In this document: positions 8,226-16,557 of the stretch, piece by piece
Position numbering within the stretch: the stretch's first letter is position 1
How the letters are laid out: each line of letters starts with the position of its first letter
Assembly: GCA_016865935.1 (NCBI GenBank)
Contig: VGOB01000017.1
Coordinates: 1 to 40,203 of the forward strand
Length of the DNA: 40,203 bases
Source: Chloroflexota bacterium
GTDB taxonomy: Bacteria; Chloroflexota; Anaerolineae; UBA4142
Direction: 5' to 3'
Notes under the pieces: model-generated
Told to the model about the DNA's origin: nothing
Database searches by the model: none
The model's input: only the letters and a program-made list of their open reading frames with translations
Made by a program: the position numbers and the translations under genes

Positions 8226-8244
8226 TCGCCAAGAGGAATGACGG

Positions 8245-10047
8245 ATGCACAACAAATGGACCCGATCGGGCGCGCTCGTTCTGAGTGCAGTCGTGCTCTT
8301 GGTTTATCATCCGGCGTTGAGCGCGGGATTCGTAACGGACGATTGGTGGTTTCTGCGCGCCCTCCTCACAAAATCATTGCCTGAATATCTGGCGCATTTT
8401 CTCAATCCGTGGAATCAGTTTATCTGGTATCGCCCGATTGGCGGCATACTGTGGCTCCCCAAGTACGCGATTTTTGGCGTTAGCCCGATGGGTTACCATC
8501 TGGTGGATGTGCTGACTCACCTGGGAAATTGCCTCTTGCTTTTCGGCTTGATCAACCGCGTCACTCACAATGCGCGTGCGGGATTCCTGGCTGCGATCAT
8601 CTACGCCACTATACCCTCTATCTCCGTCGCCGTTTTGTGGACCTCCGATTCACAGCCCATCGCTACTTTGTTCGCGCTACTTGCTGTTTGGCTCTGGATT
8701 TCGTGCATTCATTCTTCCAGTCGCGTCAAATACGCGCTCGCAATTTCGTTTGCGCTACTCGCGATCCTTGCCAAGGGAACCAATATCACTTTGCCCGTTA
8801 TCTTGTTTCTGGTCGATCGGCTACTGGTCAGGTACCCTATCTCGCTGGGCGGCTTGCTTAGGCGATACCTCCCTTTTATTGTGCTGATACCGCTCTACCT
8901 TGTTCCAATGCAACCGCTCTTTACTCCCGCCGGACTCGCCAGGCAACACGGGTATGGCTTGGGATCGAACGTGATCGCGAACCTTGTTCAATACTTGAAC
9001 ATGCTCAGTTTTCCCTGGGAGCCCGCGCTGCCCCCAACCTATTTCTGGTTGCCGCTGATCATTCTCTTTGTGGGTATAGCAGTTCGAAAGCAAAATCGCG
9101 CGGCGGCGTTTCTGGGGCTGGCTCTTCTCGTGCTGCTGTTTCCTTTTCTCTTAATGTCCGGAACCGAGCTGCGCTATCTGTACGCGCCCGTAATCGTTAT
9201 CACGATTCTTGTCGGACTGGGGATGGAAAGGATCCTTCGAACAATCCGACCCAGCCGGATCCGGTGGGTTGGAACCAGCGCGCTCTTGTTCGCCCTGACT
9301 TTCCTCATTGTCAGCAGTAGCATCCGGATTACCGAGTCGGCGATTTTTTGGGGCTGGGTATCGCACCTCGAACGACTGACGTTTCGAAATATCGCGCAGC
9401 GGCATCCCGCGCTCCCCGAAGGCACTTTGCTGTATTTCATCAATGCGACAGACGAGGCGTGGTCAACGATGTCGCTCATTCGCTACGGCGCGCGCGTCGC
9501 GGTTTCGGATGTCTATACCCCCCGCGAGGCGCGCTGGCGGGATTACCACAATCCGATCGTGATCCATGTTGGCACATTCGGTGAATCGCGCGAACTGGAC
9601 GTGGAGATGACAATCGCTGTACGCGCCAGCCCTGAACTACCCGTCACATTCGACCAGTCCATTCGATTGGAGACCTATGATTTGACGCGCGCGCGCGTCC
9701 GGCGCGGAGAACTGATCGGCTTGATCCTGTACTGGCGCGCAACGCAAAAGCCGGACAAGGACTATACCGTCTTCATTCATCTCACCGACGCAGATGGACG
9801 AATGATCGCCGGAGTTGACAGTCAGCCGCGTGAAGGGCGCGCGCCGTCTAGTACTTGGTCCCCCTTTGAATTGATTCCGGATGGCCATGTTTTCGTCATT
9901 CCCGAAGATGTCCCTGTCGGTTCTATGCTACGTTTGGAAATCGGCTTGTACTATCTGCCGACGATGCAACGACTGGCAATCGTAGACTCGCTGGGGAACC
10001 CGTTTGCCGATCGGCTGATCCTTGCGCCGATTGAGGTGATTGAGTAG
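8245..10047 (+). CDS. GT-C fold membrane glycosyltransferase-like protein
   Basis: A 600-residue protein with roughly ten membrane segments in the first 370 residues. After the first one comes an acidic pair, Asp32-Asp33 in TDDWW, where GT-C (PMT/ArnT-like) enzymes carry their catalytic acid. These enzymes move a sugar from a polyprenyl carrier to a protein or glycan at the outer face of the membrane. The last 190 residues are a soluble beta-rich domain (SIRLETYDL, GLILYWRA, YTVFIHLTD, LEIGLYYLP) that I recognise from many Chloroflexota membrane proteins but cannot name. An AGAGG ribosome site precedes the start. The gene stands alone between its own promoter and a convergent terminator. Substrate unknown. 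Confidence 0.65.
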   Translation: MHNKWTRSGALVLSAVVLLVYHPALSAGFVTDDWWFLRALLTKSLPEYLAHFLNPWNQFIWYRPIGGILWLPKYAIFGVSPMGYHLVDVLTHLGNCLLLFGLINRVTHNARAGFLAAIIYATIPSISVAVLWTSDSQPIATLFALLAVWLWISCIHSSSRVKYALAISFALLAILAKGTNITLPVILFLVDRLLVRYPISLGGLLRRYLPFIVLIPLYLVPMQPLFTPAGLARQHGYGLGSNVIANLVQYLNMLSFPWEPALPPTYFWLPLIILFVGIAVRKQNRAAAFLGLALLVLLFPFLLMSGTELRYLYAPVIVITILVGLGMERILRTIRPSRIRWVGTSALLFALTFLIVSSSIRITESAIFWGWVSHLERLTFRNIAQRHPALPEGTLLYFINATDEAWSTMSLIRYGARVAVSDVYTPREARWRDYHNPIVIHVGTFGESRELDVEMTIAVRASPELPVTFDQSIRLETYDLTRARVRRGELIGLILYWRATQKPDKDYTVFIHLTDADGRMIAGVDSQPREGRAPSSTWSPFELIPDGHVFVIPEDVPVGSMLRLEIGLYYLPTMQRLAIVDSLGNPFADRLILAPIEVIE

Positions 10048-10096
10048 AGATCACGCGGGTTACGTTAGGACGGTTGGAATACAAAACTCGCAAGCG

Positions 10097-10150
10097 CGCA
10101 AAAGCCGCGAAAGAAGCGTGCAGTCTTCTTTCGCGGCTTTCGTTTCTTTC
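10097..10150. terminator. Convergent terminator hairpin
   Basis: A perfect 16-base stem (10101-10116 with 10125-10140) with an eight-base loop and T-rich flank lies between the stop of the plus-strand membrane protein (10047) and the stop of the minus-strand hydrolase (10189). It can serve both. Confidence 0.75.
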
Positions 10151-10188
10151 GCGGGTTTCGCGTTCCAACGTTTTCGCGCTCCAACGCC

Positions 10189-11103
10189 TCACTCCACCTC
10201 CACCACCATCCCCTCGCGCGCGAGGCGCGTCGCAGGAAAAATCACGCGCGCGTCTTTTTCCACCGCGTCCAGCATTGCGTCGCTGTGTTCGGGATCGTGA
10301 TGGAACAACACCAGTTGCTTGGCGCGCGCCATTTGCGCGACGTGGAGCGCCATCCGCCACGTGCTATGTCCCCATCCTTGCTTCGATACTTGCGGACTCG
10401 AATACTCGGTTTCGGTGTACTGCGCATCGTGGATCAACAACGCGGCATCGCGCGCAAAGCGAATCAAGCGCTGATCGCCGCCGACGTAACCTTCCGTGTC
10501 CGTCGCGTACACCACCGCCTTGCCCTGATGCTCGATCCGGTAAACGTAAACGCCTTGCGGATGCGCGTACGAGCGCAACGCGTGCACCAGCACATTTTCC
10601 GGCGCGTTCAACTCCGGCGGCAAACGACCGTTCGCGATTTGCGGTTCGGCGTGACCCGCACCCAGCACGACCGTCTCGCCTTCACCCAAGTTGCGGACGA
10701 TGCGCACGCACGGCAGTTGATCGAGCGTGATCGGAAAAACGGGCGGCAACATCGCGCGCGCCAACACTTCGTGCAAATCGGCTTCCAGCGTTTTGGGTCC
10801 GAACACGTACAACGTCGTCGTCTGAAAATACAGCGGCTTGAAAAACGGAAAGCCCTGGGTGTGATCGTGATGCGTATGCGTGAACAAAACCGTCGCCACG
10901 ATCGGATTTTTATCCGCCTGGTGTTGCGCGACGAGCGCGTTGCCCAACTGAATGATTCCGGTGCCGGCGTCCAGAATGATCCGGTGCTTGCCCGCGCGCA
11001 CTTCGACGCAAGGCGTGTTGCCGCCTATGCGCGTCGTCTGCGGACCCGGCGAAGGATAACTCCCGCGCACACCCCAAAAAATCACGCGCATTGGTTCACT
11101 CAT
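10189..11103 (-). CDS. Metallo-beta-lactamase-fold hydrolase
   Basis: 304 residues from the ATG at 11103, chosen because it overlaps the kinase stop by eight bases and starts on the conserved first strand (MRVIFWGVRGSYPSPG). The zinc-ligand motif HTHHDH sits in FTHTHHDHTQG, with downstream ligands in VVYATDTEG, GHSTW and FHHDPEHSD. The GVRGS plus GGNTPC beginning is shared with PhnP/phosphodiesterase-like MBL proteins (COG1235-type), so a phosphodiester or cyclic nucleotide is a plausible substrate, but this is inference. Coupling to a PAS sensor kinase suggests a signalling role. Confidence 0.75.
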   Translation of the reverse strand: MSEPMRVIFWGVRGSYPSPGPQTTRIGGNTPCVEVRAGKHRIILDAGTGIIQLGNALVAQHQADKNPIVATVLFTHTHHDHTQGFPFFKPLYFQTTTLYVFGPKTLEADLHEVLARAMLPPVFPITLDQLPCVRIVRNLGEGETVVLGAGHAEPQIANGRLPPELNAPENVLVHALRSYAHPQGVYVYRIEHQGKAVVYATDTEGYVGGDQRLIRFARDAALLIHDAQYTETEYSSPQVSKQGWGHSTWRMALHVAQMARAKQLVLFHHDPEHSDAMLDAVEKDARVIFPATRLAREGMVVEVE

Positions 11104-12205
11104 TCCCAACCGCTTGCCCGTTCGATTCGACGCGCGCCAACGGCAAAGTGAAACGAAACGTGCTCCCCTGCCCGGTCGCGCGCTCGACCCAGATTTTGCC
11201 GTCGTGCGCTTCGATGATGCCGCGCGCAATTGCCAACCCCAAACCGCTTCCTCCCACGCGGCGCGTCGATGCGCCGTCTACTTGAAAGAATCGTTCGAAC
11301 ACTTTGTCCAAATATTGCGGCGGAATGCCTTCGCCCTGATCGGAAACGCTGACGACGACGCGATCATTTTCCACTTCGCACGCGATTGTGATCTGCCCCT
11401 TGGCTGAATATTTGATCGCGTTCCCGATCAAGTTCGTCAAGACCTGGCGAATGCGGCGCGGATCGATCAACACGCGCGGCAACTCCGCCGGCAAGTCCAC
11501 GACGAAATAATGCGCCTCGGTTCGCATTCGCATTTCGTCCACGACCGCGCGGATCAGTTGCCGCACCGCCGTCGGCTCTTTGGCGACGCGCAGCGCGCCC
11601 GCTTCGATCTGCGACATATCGAGCAGATTGTCAATGATCTCGGTCAGGCGATCCGTTTCTTCTTCGATGATGCGGAGGAAATCGCGCTGCGTCGCTTCGT
11701 CCCACTTGACATCCTGGCGCAAGAGCGTCGTCGCGAAACCTTTGATCGACGCGAGCGGCGTCCGCAGTTCGTGCGACACCGTAGACAACAATTGCGATTT
11801 CATCGCATCGGCGGTGCGTTCGCGCGTCACATCGCGCCACAACATTCCCGCGCCGATTTCACCGCCGCGCTCATCGCGCACGCCGAAACAGCGCGCCGCG
11901 ACGATACGCGCCGCGTCGTCTGAATCCGGCGCGATTTCCATTTCGATCCAGCGCGCCGGATCGCGCGCGGCGAGCCCGGCGCGCAGTTGCTCGCGCGTCG
12001 TGTTCGGCGCAGACGCGCGCGCGGCGATCTGCTCGATCACGTCGGCGGCGCGCTGGTTCAGGATCGTCGCGGCGGGCAGACGCAACAGGATCGCCGCGCG
12101 CGCGTTCCAGAATACGACGCGCTGATCGGCGTCGAACAATGTCACGCCGTCGCCCAGATCGCGCAGAACGTTTTTAATCAACTGTGGCGCAAGGTCGTTT
12201 GTCAT
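11096..12205 (-). CDS. Cytosolic PAS sensor histidine kinase
   Basis: 369 residues and no membrane segment. A PAS domain (about 8-128) is followed by the dimerisation/phosphoacceptor domain with His145 in STVSHELRTPL, then an ATPase domain with N-box LTNLIGNAIKYS, G1 SDQGEGIP and G2 GGSGLGLAIARG. It probably senses a cytoplasmic signal. No response regulator is adjacent; the coupled gene is the MBL hydrolase, translated from its last codons. A TTGAAC-16-TATAAT promoter ends 29 bases upstream of the start. No clear ribosome site is visible. Confidence 0.88.
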   Translation of the reverse strand: MTNDLAPQLIKNVLRDLGDGVTLFDADQRVVFWNARAAILLRLPAATILNQRAADVIEQIAARASAPNTTREQLRAGLAARDPARWIEMEIAPDSDDAARIVAARCFGVRDERGGEIGAGMLWRDVTRERTADAMKSQLLSTVSHELRTPLASIKGFATTLLRQDVKWDEATQRDFLRIIEEETDRLTEIIDNLLDMSQIEAGALRVAKEPTAVRQLIRAVVDEMRMRTEAHYFVVDLPAELPRVLIDPRRIRQVLTNLIGNAIKYSAKGQITIACEVENDRVVVSVSDQGEGIPPQYLDKVFERFFQVDGASTRRVGGSGLGLAIARGIIEAHDGKIWVERATGQGSTFRFTLPLARVESNGQAVGNE

Positions 12206-12234
12206 TGCCGCGTTCCGTCATCCCGTCCGCCAAA

Positions 12235-12262
12235 ATTATACCACAAACGCAGATTTGTTCAA
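12235..12262 (-). promoter_or_regulatory. Promoter of the PAS kinase operon
   Basis: On the minus strand TTGAAC (12262-12257), a 16-base spacer and TGG-extended TATAAT (12240-12235). The same TTGAAC-16-TATAAT combination precedes the alanine-dehydrogenase-like gene at 20075-20048. Confidence 0.65.
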
Positions 12263-12303
12263 TAGCCCTATTCCAAAGCTAGGGCTTTCAAAGTCGCGGC
12301 TAT

Positions 12304-12384
12304 GTGTCATTGCGAGCGGAGCGAAGCAATCTCCGAGTCGCTTGGGGATTGCTTCGTCGCAAAAGACGCTCCTCGCAATGACAC
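12304..12384. repeat. TGTCATTGCGAG palindromic repeat, copy 1
   Basis: An imperfect full-length palindrome of about 80 bases. Outer arms GTGTCATTGCGAG and CTCGCAATGACAC, inner arms GAAGCAATCTCC and GGGATTGCTTCG, variable centre. Two further copies are at 20116-20205 and 21234-21318. It lies between the sigma factor and the PAS kinase. The length, palindromy and lack of coding sequence fit a REP/MITE-like element moved by a transposase elsewhere. Confidence 0.8.
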
Positions 12385-12419
12385 AATGGGGACTTGGACC
12401 AAGCCCTCTTTTCAAAGCA

Positions 12420-12450
12420 CAAACCAGGTTTCTCACCGAAACCTGGTTTG
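12420..12450 (-). terminator. Hairpin spanning the sigma factor stop codon
   Basis: AAACCAGGTTTC (12421-12432) pairs perfectly with GAAACCTGGTTT (12438-12449). On the minus strand the stem's first arm encodes the last residues of the sigma factor and the stop TGA lies in the loop. There is no T-tract, so termination is uncertain. It may equally be an inserted palindrome. Confidence 0.5.
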
Positions 12451-13446
12451 TTGAACGGGCGGAGCGAACAAATAGCCGCGCAAACGCGCGCCGTGCGCTG
12501 CCCCGCGTATTTTTCCGAGCGCGCTCTGCTCGATCTGCCGGATGCGTTCGCGCGTCAAGCCCATTCGCGCGCCCACCTCTTCGAGCGTTTGATCCGTGCC
12601 GTCGCGCAAGCCAAAACGTAGCGTCAGGATGCGCGCTTCGCGCGGCGTCAACGCCTCCAGCGCGTCCAGCAAATCGCGCCGCAACAATTCTTGCACTGCG
12701 GCGTTCCAGGGCGTCGGCGTTTGCGCGTCTTCGATGAAATCGCCGAGCGTGACTTCCTGCTCGCCGCCGAGATCCATTTCCAACGAGAGCGTCCCCGCGC
12801 TCGCCCCGATCAGACGGCGCACTTTGGGAACAGACAGGCGCAAACGCTCGGCAAGTTCCTGTTCCGTTGGCTCGCGTCCGAGTTCTTGCGTCAACCGCCG
12901 CGTCGCCCAGTCGAGGCGGCGGAGCCACTGCGTCGTGTGCGCGGGCAAGCGCGGCGACGCGCCAAAGGCGCCGATCGCGCGCGTGATCGCCTGGCGAATC
13001 CACCACGTCGCCAAGGTCGAAAATCTGTGACCCCGGCGATGATCGAATTTGTCCACCGCGCGCATCAGACCCAGGTTGCCTTCCTGGATCAGATCGAGCA
13101 AGGTCAAGCCGCGCCCGACGTAATGCTTTGCCATATTGACGACGAGGCGCAAGTTCGCTTCCATCAGGCGTCGCCGCGCGAGATAGCCGGCGCGAATGTG
13201 TTGCTCCAATTCCGCCTTGAGCGCGCCATCGTGCCCGTTGTTCCGCAAGCGCTGTTCCGCCACGCGCCCGCTCCGCATCGCCTTGTTCAGTTCGATTTCT
13301 TGCTGTCGATCCAACAAGGGCGTCCGTCCGATTTCGCGCAGGTACAGGTACACCAGATCGTCCGTGCCGGGGTTGGTATGTTCGCGCAACTGAGCGCGCG
13401 ACGAATAATTGATCTGCTCCGCAGCATCGTCGCTGCTTTGTTTCAT
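12433..13446 (-). CDS. RNA polymerase sigma-70 family factor (group 2)
   Basis: 337 residues. Region 1.2 is DDLVYLYLREIGRTPLL (about 29-45). Region 2 contains LIQEGNLGLMRAVDKFD and FSTLATWWIRQAI, which bind core polymerase and the -10. A region 3 follows, then region 4 with LTPREARILTLRFGL and the -35-reading helix-turn-helix TLEEVGARMGLTRERIRQIE. The missing long region 1.1 and modest size indicate a group 2 (alternative, RpoD-like) factor rather than the housekeeping one. GAGG lies eight bases before the ATG. The final QQTRFR comes from the hairpin at 12420-12450, so the C-terminus has probably been altered. Confidence 0.9.
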   Translation of the reverse strand: MKQSSDDAAEQINYSSRAQLREHTNPGTDDLVYLYLREIGRTPLLDRQQEIELNKAMRSGRVAEQRLRNNGHDGALKAELEQHIRAGYLARRRLMEANLRLVVNMAKHYVGRGLTLLDLIQEGNLGLMRAVDKFDHRRGHRFSTLATWWIRQAITRAIGAFGASPRLPAHTTQWLRRLDWATRRLTQELGREPTEQELAERLRLSVPKVRRLIGASAGTLSLEMDLGGEQEVTLGDFIEDAQTPTPWNAAVQELLRRDLLDALEALTPREARILTLRFGLRDGTDQTLEEVGARMGLTRERIRQIEQSALGKIRGAAHGARLRGYLFAPPVQQTRFR

Positions 13447-13547
13447 TTGAAAACCTCGCAGAGAAATTTACTGCTTTCATTTCAAGCGTACTCTCTACAA
13501 GTTCAAATCCGGTCAAAAGGGAGTCGTGAACGCGTCTGAATAGCGTA

Positions 13548-13597
13548 TGGCGAATTGTGAATTGCGAATTGCGAATTGCGACAAGCCATTCGCCATC
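13548..13597. repeat. AT-rich tandem heptamers with flanking inverted repeat
   Basis: ATTGCGA repeats in tandem after TGGCGAATTGTGA, and the block is bounded by ATGGCGAAT and ATTCGCCAT, so it can fold as a hairpin. It fills the gap between the sigma factor promoter region and the CcmE stop. Compare 36890-36992, which uses the same AATTGCG word. Confidence 0.6.
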
Positions 13598-13620
13598 TGC
13601 CATCTGCGATACGTCACGCG

Positions 13621-14001
13621 CTACCAACCGGCAGGCAAGTACTGGTGCGGACAGCGCACGCGCACACTCGTCGCAAGGAAAACGCCGTCCGCCGCGCGCG
13701 CGCCTTCGACGATGGCGGTGACGTCGTCGCGCAGCGCGCTCGGCGCCAGCGCGCGATACGCGACATCAATCCGCGCGCGCGCGCCGGCGATTTGAAAACG
13801 TAAGGTCTGCGTCGCATTGTCCCAGCGTAGCGTGCCGGGCACGACCGCGCCGCCGACGCGCGCCGGCGTATTCGCCGAACGCGCGACGTACTCTTCGACG
13901 GTGATATAATAATTCGCCAGCGGCGAAACCGCCGCCGCGTAAACAAGATGCGCGAGCACCGGCAGGAGAATGATCGCGCCGATGATGATTTTCCACTTCA
14001 T
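13621..14001 (-). CDS. ccmE: CcmE-like haem chaperone of the CxxxY type
   Basis: 126 residues: a single N-terminal membrane anchor (about 4-25), a beta-barrel domain starting at YYITVEEYV, and a C-terminal tail reading VRCPHQYLP. CcmE carries haem from the CcmABCD exporter to apocytochrome c and normally binds it covalently through His in an HxxxY motif. Here the position is Cys117 with Tyr121, the CxxxY form known from archaea and some sulfate reducers. The protein should face the outside of the membrane. No other ccm gene is in the window. It is isolated between the regulator's terminator and the sigma factor, so it probably belongs to a dispersed set. Confidence 0.75.
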   Translation of the reverse strand: MKWKIIIGAIILLPVLAHLVYAAAVSPLANYYITVEEYVARSANTPARVGGAVVPGTLRWDNATQTLRFQIAGARARIDVAYRALAPSALRDDVTAIVEGARAADGVFLATSVRVRCPHQYLPAGW

Positions 14002-14022
14002 TGGATTACCTCAACCCAGACG

Positions 14023-14055
14023 AAAAACCTTCCAGGTCTCCAAGACCTGGAAGGT
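14023..14055 (-). terminator. Intrinsic terminator of the kinase/regulator operon
   Basis: A 13-base perfect stem (14027-14039 with 14043-14055) with a three-base loop, followed on the minus strand by TTTTT (14027-14023). It lies nine bases past the regulator stop. Confidence 0.9.
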
Positions 14056-14063
14056 CTCGCGAT

Positions 14064-14756
14064 CTAATCTCCCTGGAAGATGTACCCAAAGCCGCGTTCG
14101 GTGAGAACGTGTTCCGGCTTGCGCGGATCGTCTTCCACTTTGCGGCGCAGATACCAGATGTAGCGTTTGACATAGCCCGTGTCTTCGCCGAATTCATAAC
14201 CCCAGACTTTATTCAACAACTGCTCGTGCGACAAGACGCGTCCCGTATTTTCCGCCAGCGCGGCGAGCAAGCGATATTCCGTCGGCGTCAGATCAATGAC
14301 TTTGCCGTTCTTGGTCACACGCCGCGAATCGGTGTCAATGACCAGCGTGCCGCTCGCGTAGCGTTTCGGTTTGTGATCGGGCGGCGCTTGGCGCGCGCGA
14401 TGCAACACCGCGCCCACGCGCGCGACGATCTCGGCGAAACTGAACGGCTTGGTCACGTAATCGTCCACGCCCGCCGCAAAGCCCTTGAGTTTATCGCTCT
14501 CTTCATCTTTCGCCGTCAGCATCACAATCGGCACGGCACTCATCTGCCGAACGCGCTGCGCGGTTTCCCAACCGTCCATGCGCGGCATCATCACGTCCAA
14601 CAAAATCAGATCGGGTTGCTTGGCGTACAATTCCTGCAACGCGTCGATCCCGTTCGACGCAGTGATCACATCATAGTCCGCCTTCGATAACGCTTCGCGC
14701 AACAAACGCACGAGCGTCTTGTCGTCATCCACTACCAGGATGCGTCCCTTGCTCAT
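14064..14756 (-). CDS. OmpR-family response regulator
   Basis: 230 residues. The receiver domain (1-120) has acidic pair D10-D11, phosphoacceptor Asp54 (ILLDVMMPRMDG), Thr81 and Lys103 (VTKPF). The C-terminal winged helix (about 130-228) contains LTPTEYRLLAALAENTGRV, YVKRYIWYLRRKVEDD and the wing GFGYIF. Its ATG overlaps the kinase stop as ATGA, so the two are a cognate pair. It should activate or repress transcription when phosphorylated by that kinase. Targets are not visible. Confidence 0.92.
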   Translation of the reverse strand: MSKGRILVVDDDKTLVRLLREALSKADYDVITASNGIDALQELYAKQPDLILLDVMMPRMDGWETAQRVRQMSAVPIVMLTAKDEESDKLKGFAAGVDDYVTKPFSFAEIVARVGAVLHRARQAPPDHKPKRYASGTLVIDTDSRRVTKNGKVIDLTPTEYRLLAALAENTGRVLSHEQLLNKVWGYEFGEDTGYVKRYIWYLRRKVEDDPRKPEHVLTERGFGYIFQGD

Positions 14757-16300
14757 CGTCGTCCTCCCGACTGACGCTTGGGCGTCACCGCCGTCTCGAC
14801 TTCACCGCGCCCTGCCAGCGGCAGCGAAAAACGAAACGTCGAACCTTCGCCCAACACGCTCTCGACTCCGATCCTTCCGCCTTGCGCTTCGATCAAGCGG
14901 CGGCAAATGAACAAGCCCAAGCCGTGTCCGTACGTCTCGGTGTGATCGCTACGATCGACGCGATGGAACTTGTCGAAAATTTTGTCCACTTCCTCGGACG
15001 GAATTCCGATCCCGCGATCCGACACGGAGACCGTGACGAATTTCCCGTCCGATTCCGCCTCCACACGAATCGGCGCGTTCTCCGGCGAATACTTCGTCGC
15101 GTTGTCAATCAAATTGAACAACACTTCTTCCGTGCGATCGCGATCCGCCCAGATCGACGGCAAATTTTGCGCTTGCGGGTGCTCGAACTGGTGCGTGACG
15201 CCGCGCGATTCCCACACGCCGATCACTTTTTCGATCAGCGCGACGATGTTGAACGCTTGCGGCTGCAAGATCAACTGCCCCGCTTCGATCCGGCTGACGT
15301 TCAGGATACCTTGCACCAGACGCGTCAGGCGCGCGCTCTGCTCGCCGACGATTTGCAACAGCTCGCGATGTCCGCGATCGTAACACGGCGCGTCGCCGCT
15401 CAACAGCAGTTCAATCGAGCCGTTGATGTTCGTCAGCGGCGCGCGCAGTTCGTGCGAGACCATCGAGACGAATTCGGATTTCAATTCGTCGAGTTTTTGC
15501 AATTCTTGATTCGCGATTTCCAATTCGCGATTGCGCCGGCGCAGTTCGTCGGTCGCGGCGGCAAGTTGCGCGGTGCGTTCCGCCACCTTGGCTTCCAGTT
15601 CCAGATTGAGTTGCTGAATCGCCTGCTCGGCGCGCACGCGCTCGGTAATATCGCGCAAAATCGCGGAACTGCCGATCACGTCACCTTGCTCGTTGTACAG
15701 CACCGTGCGCGTCAAATCCACGATCACGCGCCGCCCATCTTTGGCGATGCGCTCGGTTTCGTAATTGCGCACAAACCCGCGCGCCTTGACTTGCTCCGCC
15801 AACCATTCCACCTCGCCGCGCGTTTCCAGTTCCGGCGGCAGAATGACGCGAAAATGTTTGCCCACCACTTCGGCGGCGGCGTAGCCAAAGATCATCTCCG
15901 CGCCGCGATTCCACGTCTGAAGAATTCCGGCGTTGTCCAGCGTCAGAATCGCGTCTGCCGAGTTGGAGCAGACCGCCGCGAGCAAGCGCTCTTGTCCGCG
16001 CGCGGCTTCGACCGCGCGTTGCTGTTCGTACTCGGCTTGATCTCTCGCAGCCAGCGCGTGGTCGGCTTCTTCGATCCGACGCGCGATCCAGCTGATGGTA
16101 AACCAAATCGTGACGGGACCAATCGTGCCGTAGATCAGCAGATCGGAAAGCAAGTGCGTGAAATTCGAGAACGTGTGGAGGACGAAATACCCGAACGCTT
16201 CGTACGCCAAAACAGCGAGGAAGACCGCGACCGGCAGCACGCGGCGCAGCCACGCGAGGCGCGCGCGCAAATCTCTGGAGGCGAAAAACGAGCGTGTCAT
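14753..16300 (-). CDS. Membrane PAS sensor histidine kinase
   Basis: 515 residues. Two membrane helices (about 21-41 and 53-72), a PAS domain (about 108-222), a coiled coil (222-272), phosphoacceptor His283 in SMVSHELRAPL, and the ATPase with FNLIDNATKYS, SDRGIGIP and GHGLGLFICRR. The short extracytoplasmic loop suggests sensing within the membrane or by the PAS domain. It phosphorylates the overlapping OmpR regulator. The -10 (TAGAAT, 16313-16308) ends seven bases before the ATG and there is no ribosome site, so the message is probably leaderless. Confidence 0.9.
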   Translation of the reverse strand: MTRSFFASRDLRARLAWLRRVLPVAVFLAVLAYEAFGYFVLHTFSNFTHLLSDLLIYGTIGPVTIWFTISWIARRIEEADHALAARDQAEYEQQRAVEAARGQERLLAAVCSNSADAILTLDNAGILQTWNRGAEMIFGYAAAEVVGKHFRVILPPELETRGEVEWLAEQVKARGFVRNYETERIAKDGRRVIVDLTRTVLYNEQGDVIGSSAILRDITERVRAEQAIQQLNLELEAKVAERTAQLAAATDELRRRNRELEIANQELQKLDELKSEFVSMVSHELRAPLTNINGSIELLLSGDAPCYDRGHRELLQIVGEQSARLTRLVQGILNVSRIEAGQLILQPQAFNIVALIEKVIGVWESRGVTHQFEHPQAQNLPSIWADRDRTEEVLFNLIDNATKYSPENAPIRVEAESDGKFVTVSVSDRGIGIPSEEVDKIFDKFHRVDRSDHTETYGHGLGLFICRRLIEAQGGRIGVESVLGEGSTFRFSLPLAGRGEVETAVTPKRQSGGRR

Positions 16301-16307
16301 TGTTTGT

Positions 16308-16316
16308 ATTCTACCA
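16308..16316 (-). promoter_or_regulatory. Extended -10 of the membrane kinase, probably leaderless
   Basis: TGG plus TAGAAT on the minus strand, with TTGTCG (16337-16332) 18 bases upstream as a weak -35. Transcription would begin at or beside the ATG at 16300. Confidence 0.5.
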
Positions 16317-16341
16317 CAAAAAACATCAAAGCGACAAATGC

Positions 16342-16378
16342 AAAAGCCCGGAAGGTTTTGGTCAACCTTCCGGGCTTG
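16342..16378 (-). terminator. Terminator-like hairpin downstream of acuA
   Basis: A perfect 14-base stem (16344-16357 with 16364-16377) with a six-base loop and a short TTTTG on the minus side. It separates acuA from the kinase promoter. Confidence 0.65.
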
Positions 16379-16388
16379 ACGATCCGCA

Positions 16389-16511
16389 CTACCGCCCCAG
16401 GAATTTCATCAGCCACTGCCACAGATCAAACGATGGCGCGTCCGCGCGGAACGACGAGAGCGTAACGGCGGTAGGACTACCGCCCGGATTCCCAGTTGCC
16501 GGCGTCCAGTA
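16389..16511 (-). pseudogene. Possible C-terminal fragment of a secreted protein
   Basis: On the minus strand a short frame ends ATGNPGGSPTAVTLSSFRAD, then APSFDLWQWLMKFLGR and a stop. PTAVTLSSF-type segments recall the ends of Chloroflexota surface proteins. Nothing upstream continues it: the frame runs into the AT-rich spacer 16503-16557. A palindrome GGCGGTAG-GA-CTACCGCC lies inside (about 16467-16484). Low confidence; it may be chance coding in a repeat-filled spacer. Confidence 0.25.
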
Positions 16512-16557
16512 GTGACTAGTCACTAGTTGACCAATCCCTAGTTGACTATCCGACCAA
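16503..16557. repeat. AT-rich spacer with CTAGTTGAC words
   Basis: Contains the 12-base palindrome GTGACTAGTCAC, CTAGTTGAC twice and GACCAATC twice. It abuts the acuA stop. It has the same character as the spacers at 13548, 19953, 34674 and 36890 although the words differ. Confidence 0.5.

Noticed and set aside
12304-12384. Structured RNA or riboswitch
   Set aside because: The same sequence appears in unrelated contexts on either side of genes, which fits an interspersed repeat better.
12236-13627. 463-codon minus-strand frame overlapping the sigma factor
   Set aside because: Low-complexity Arg/Ala sequence in another frame of a clear sigma-70 gene.
13547-13803. Small plus-strand frames over the ccmE end
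   Set aside because: They start in the AATTGCG repeat and run antisense to ccmE with no family pattern.
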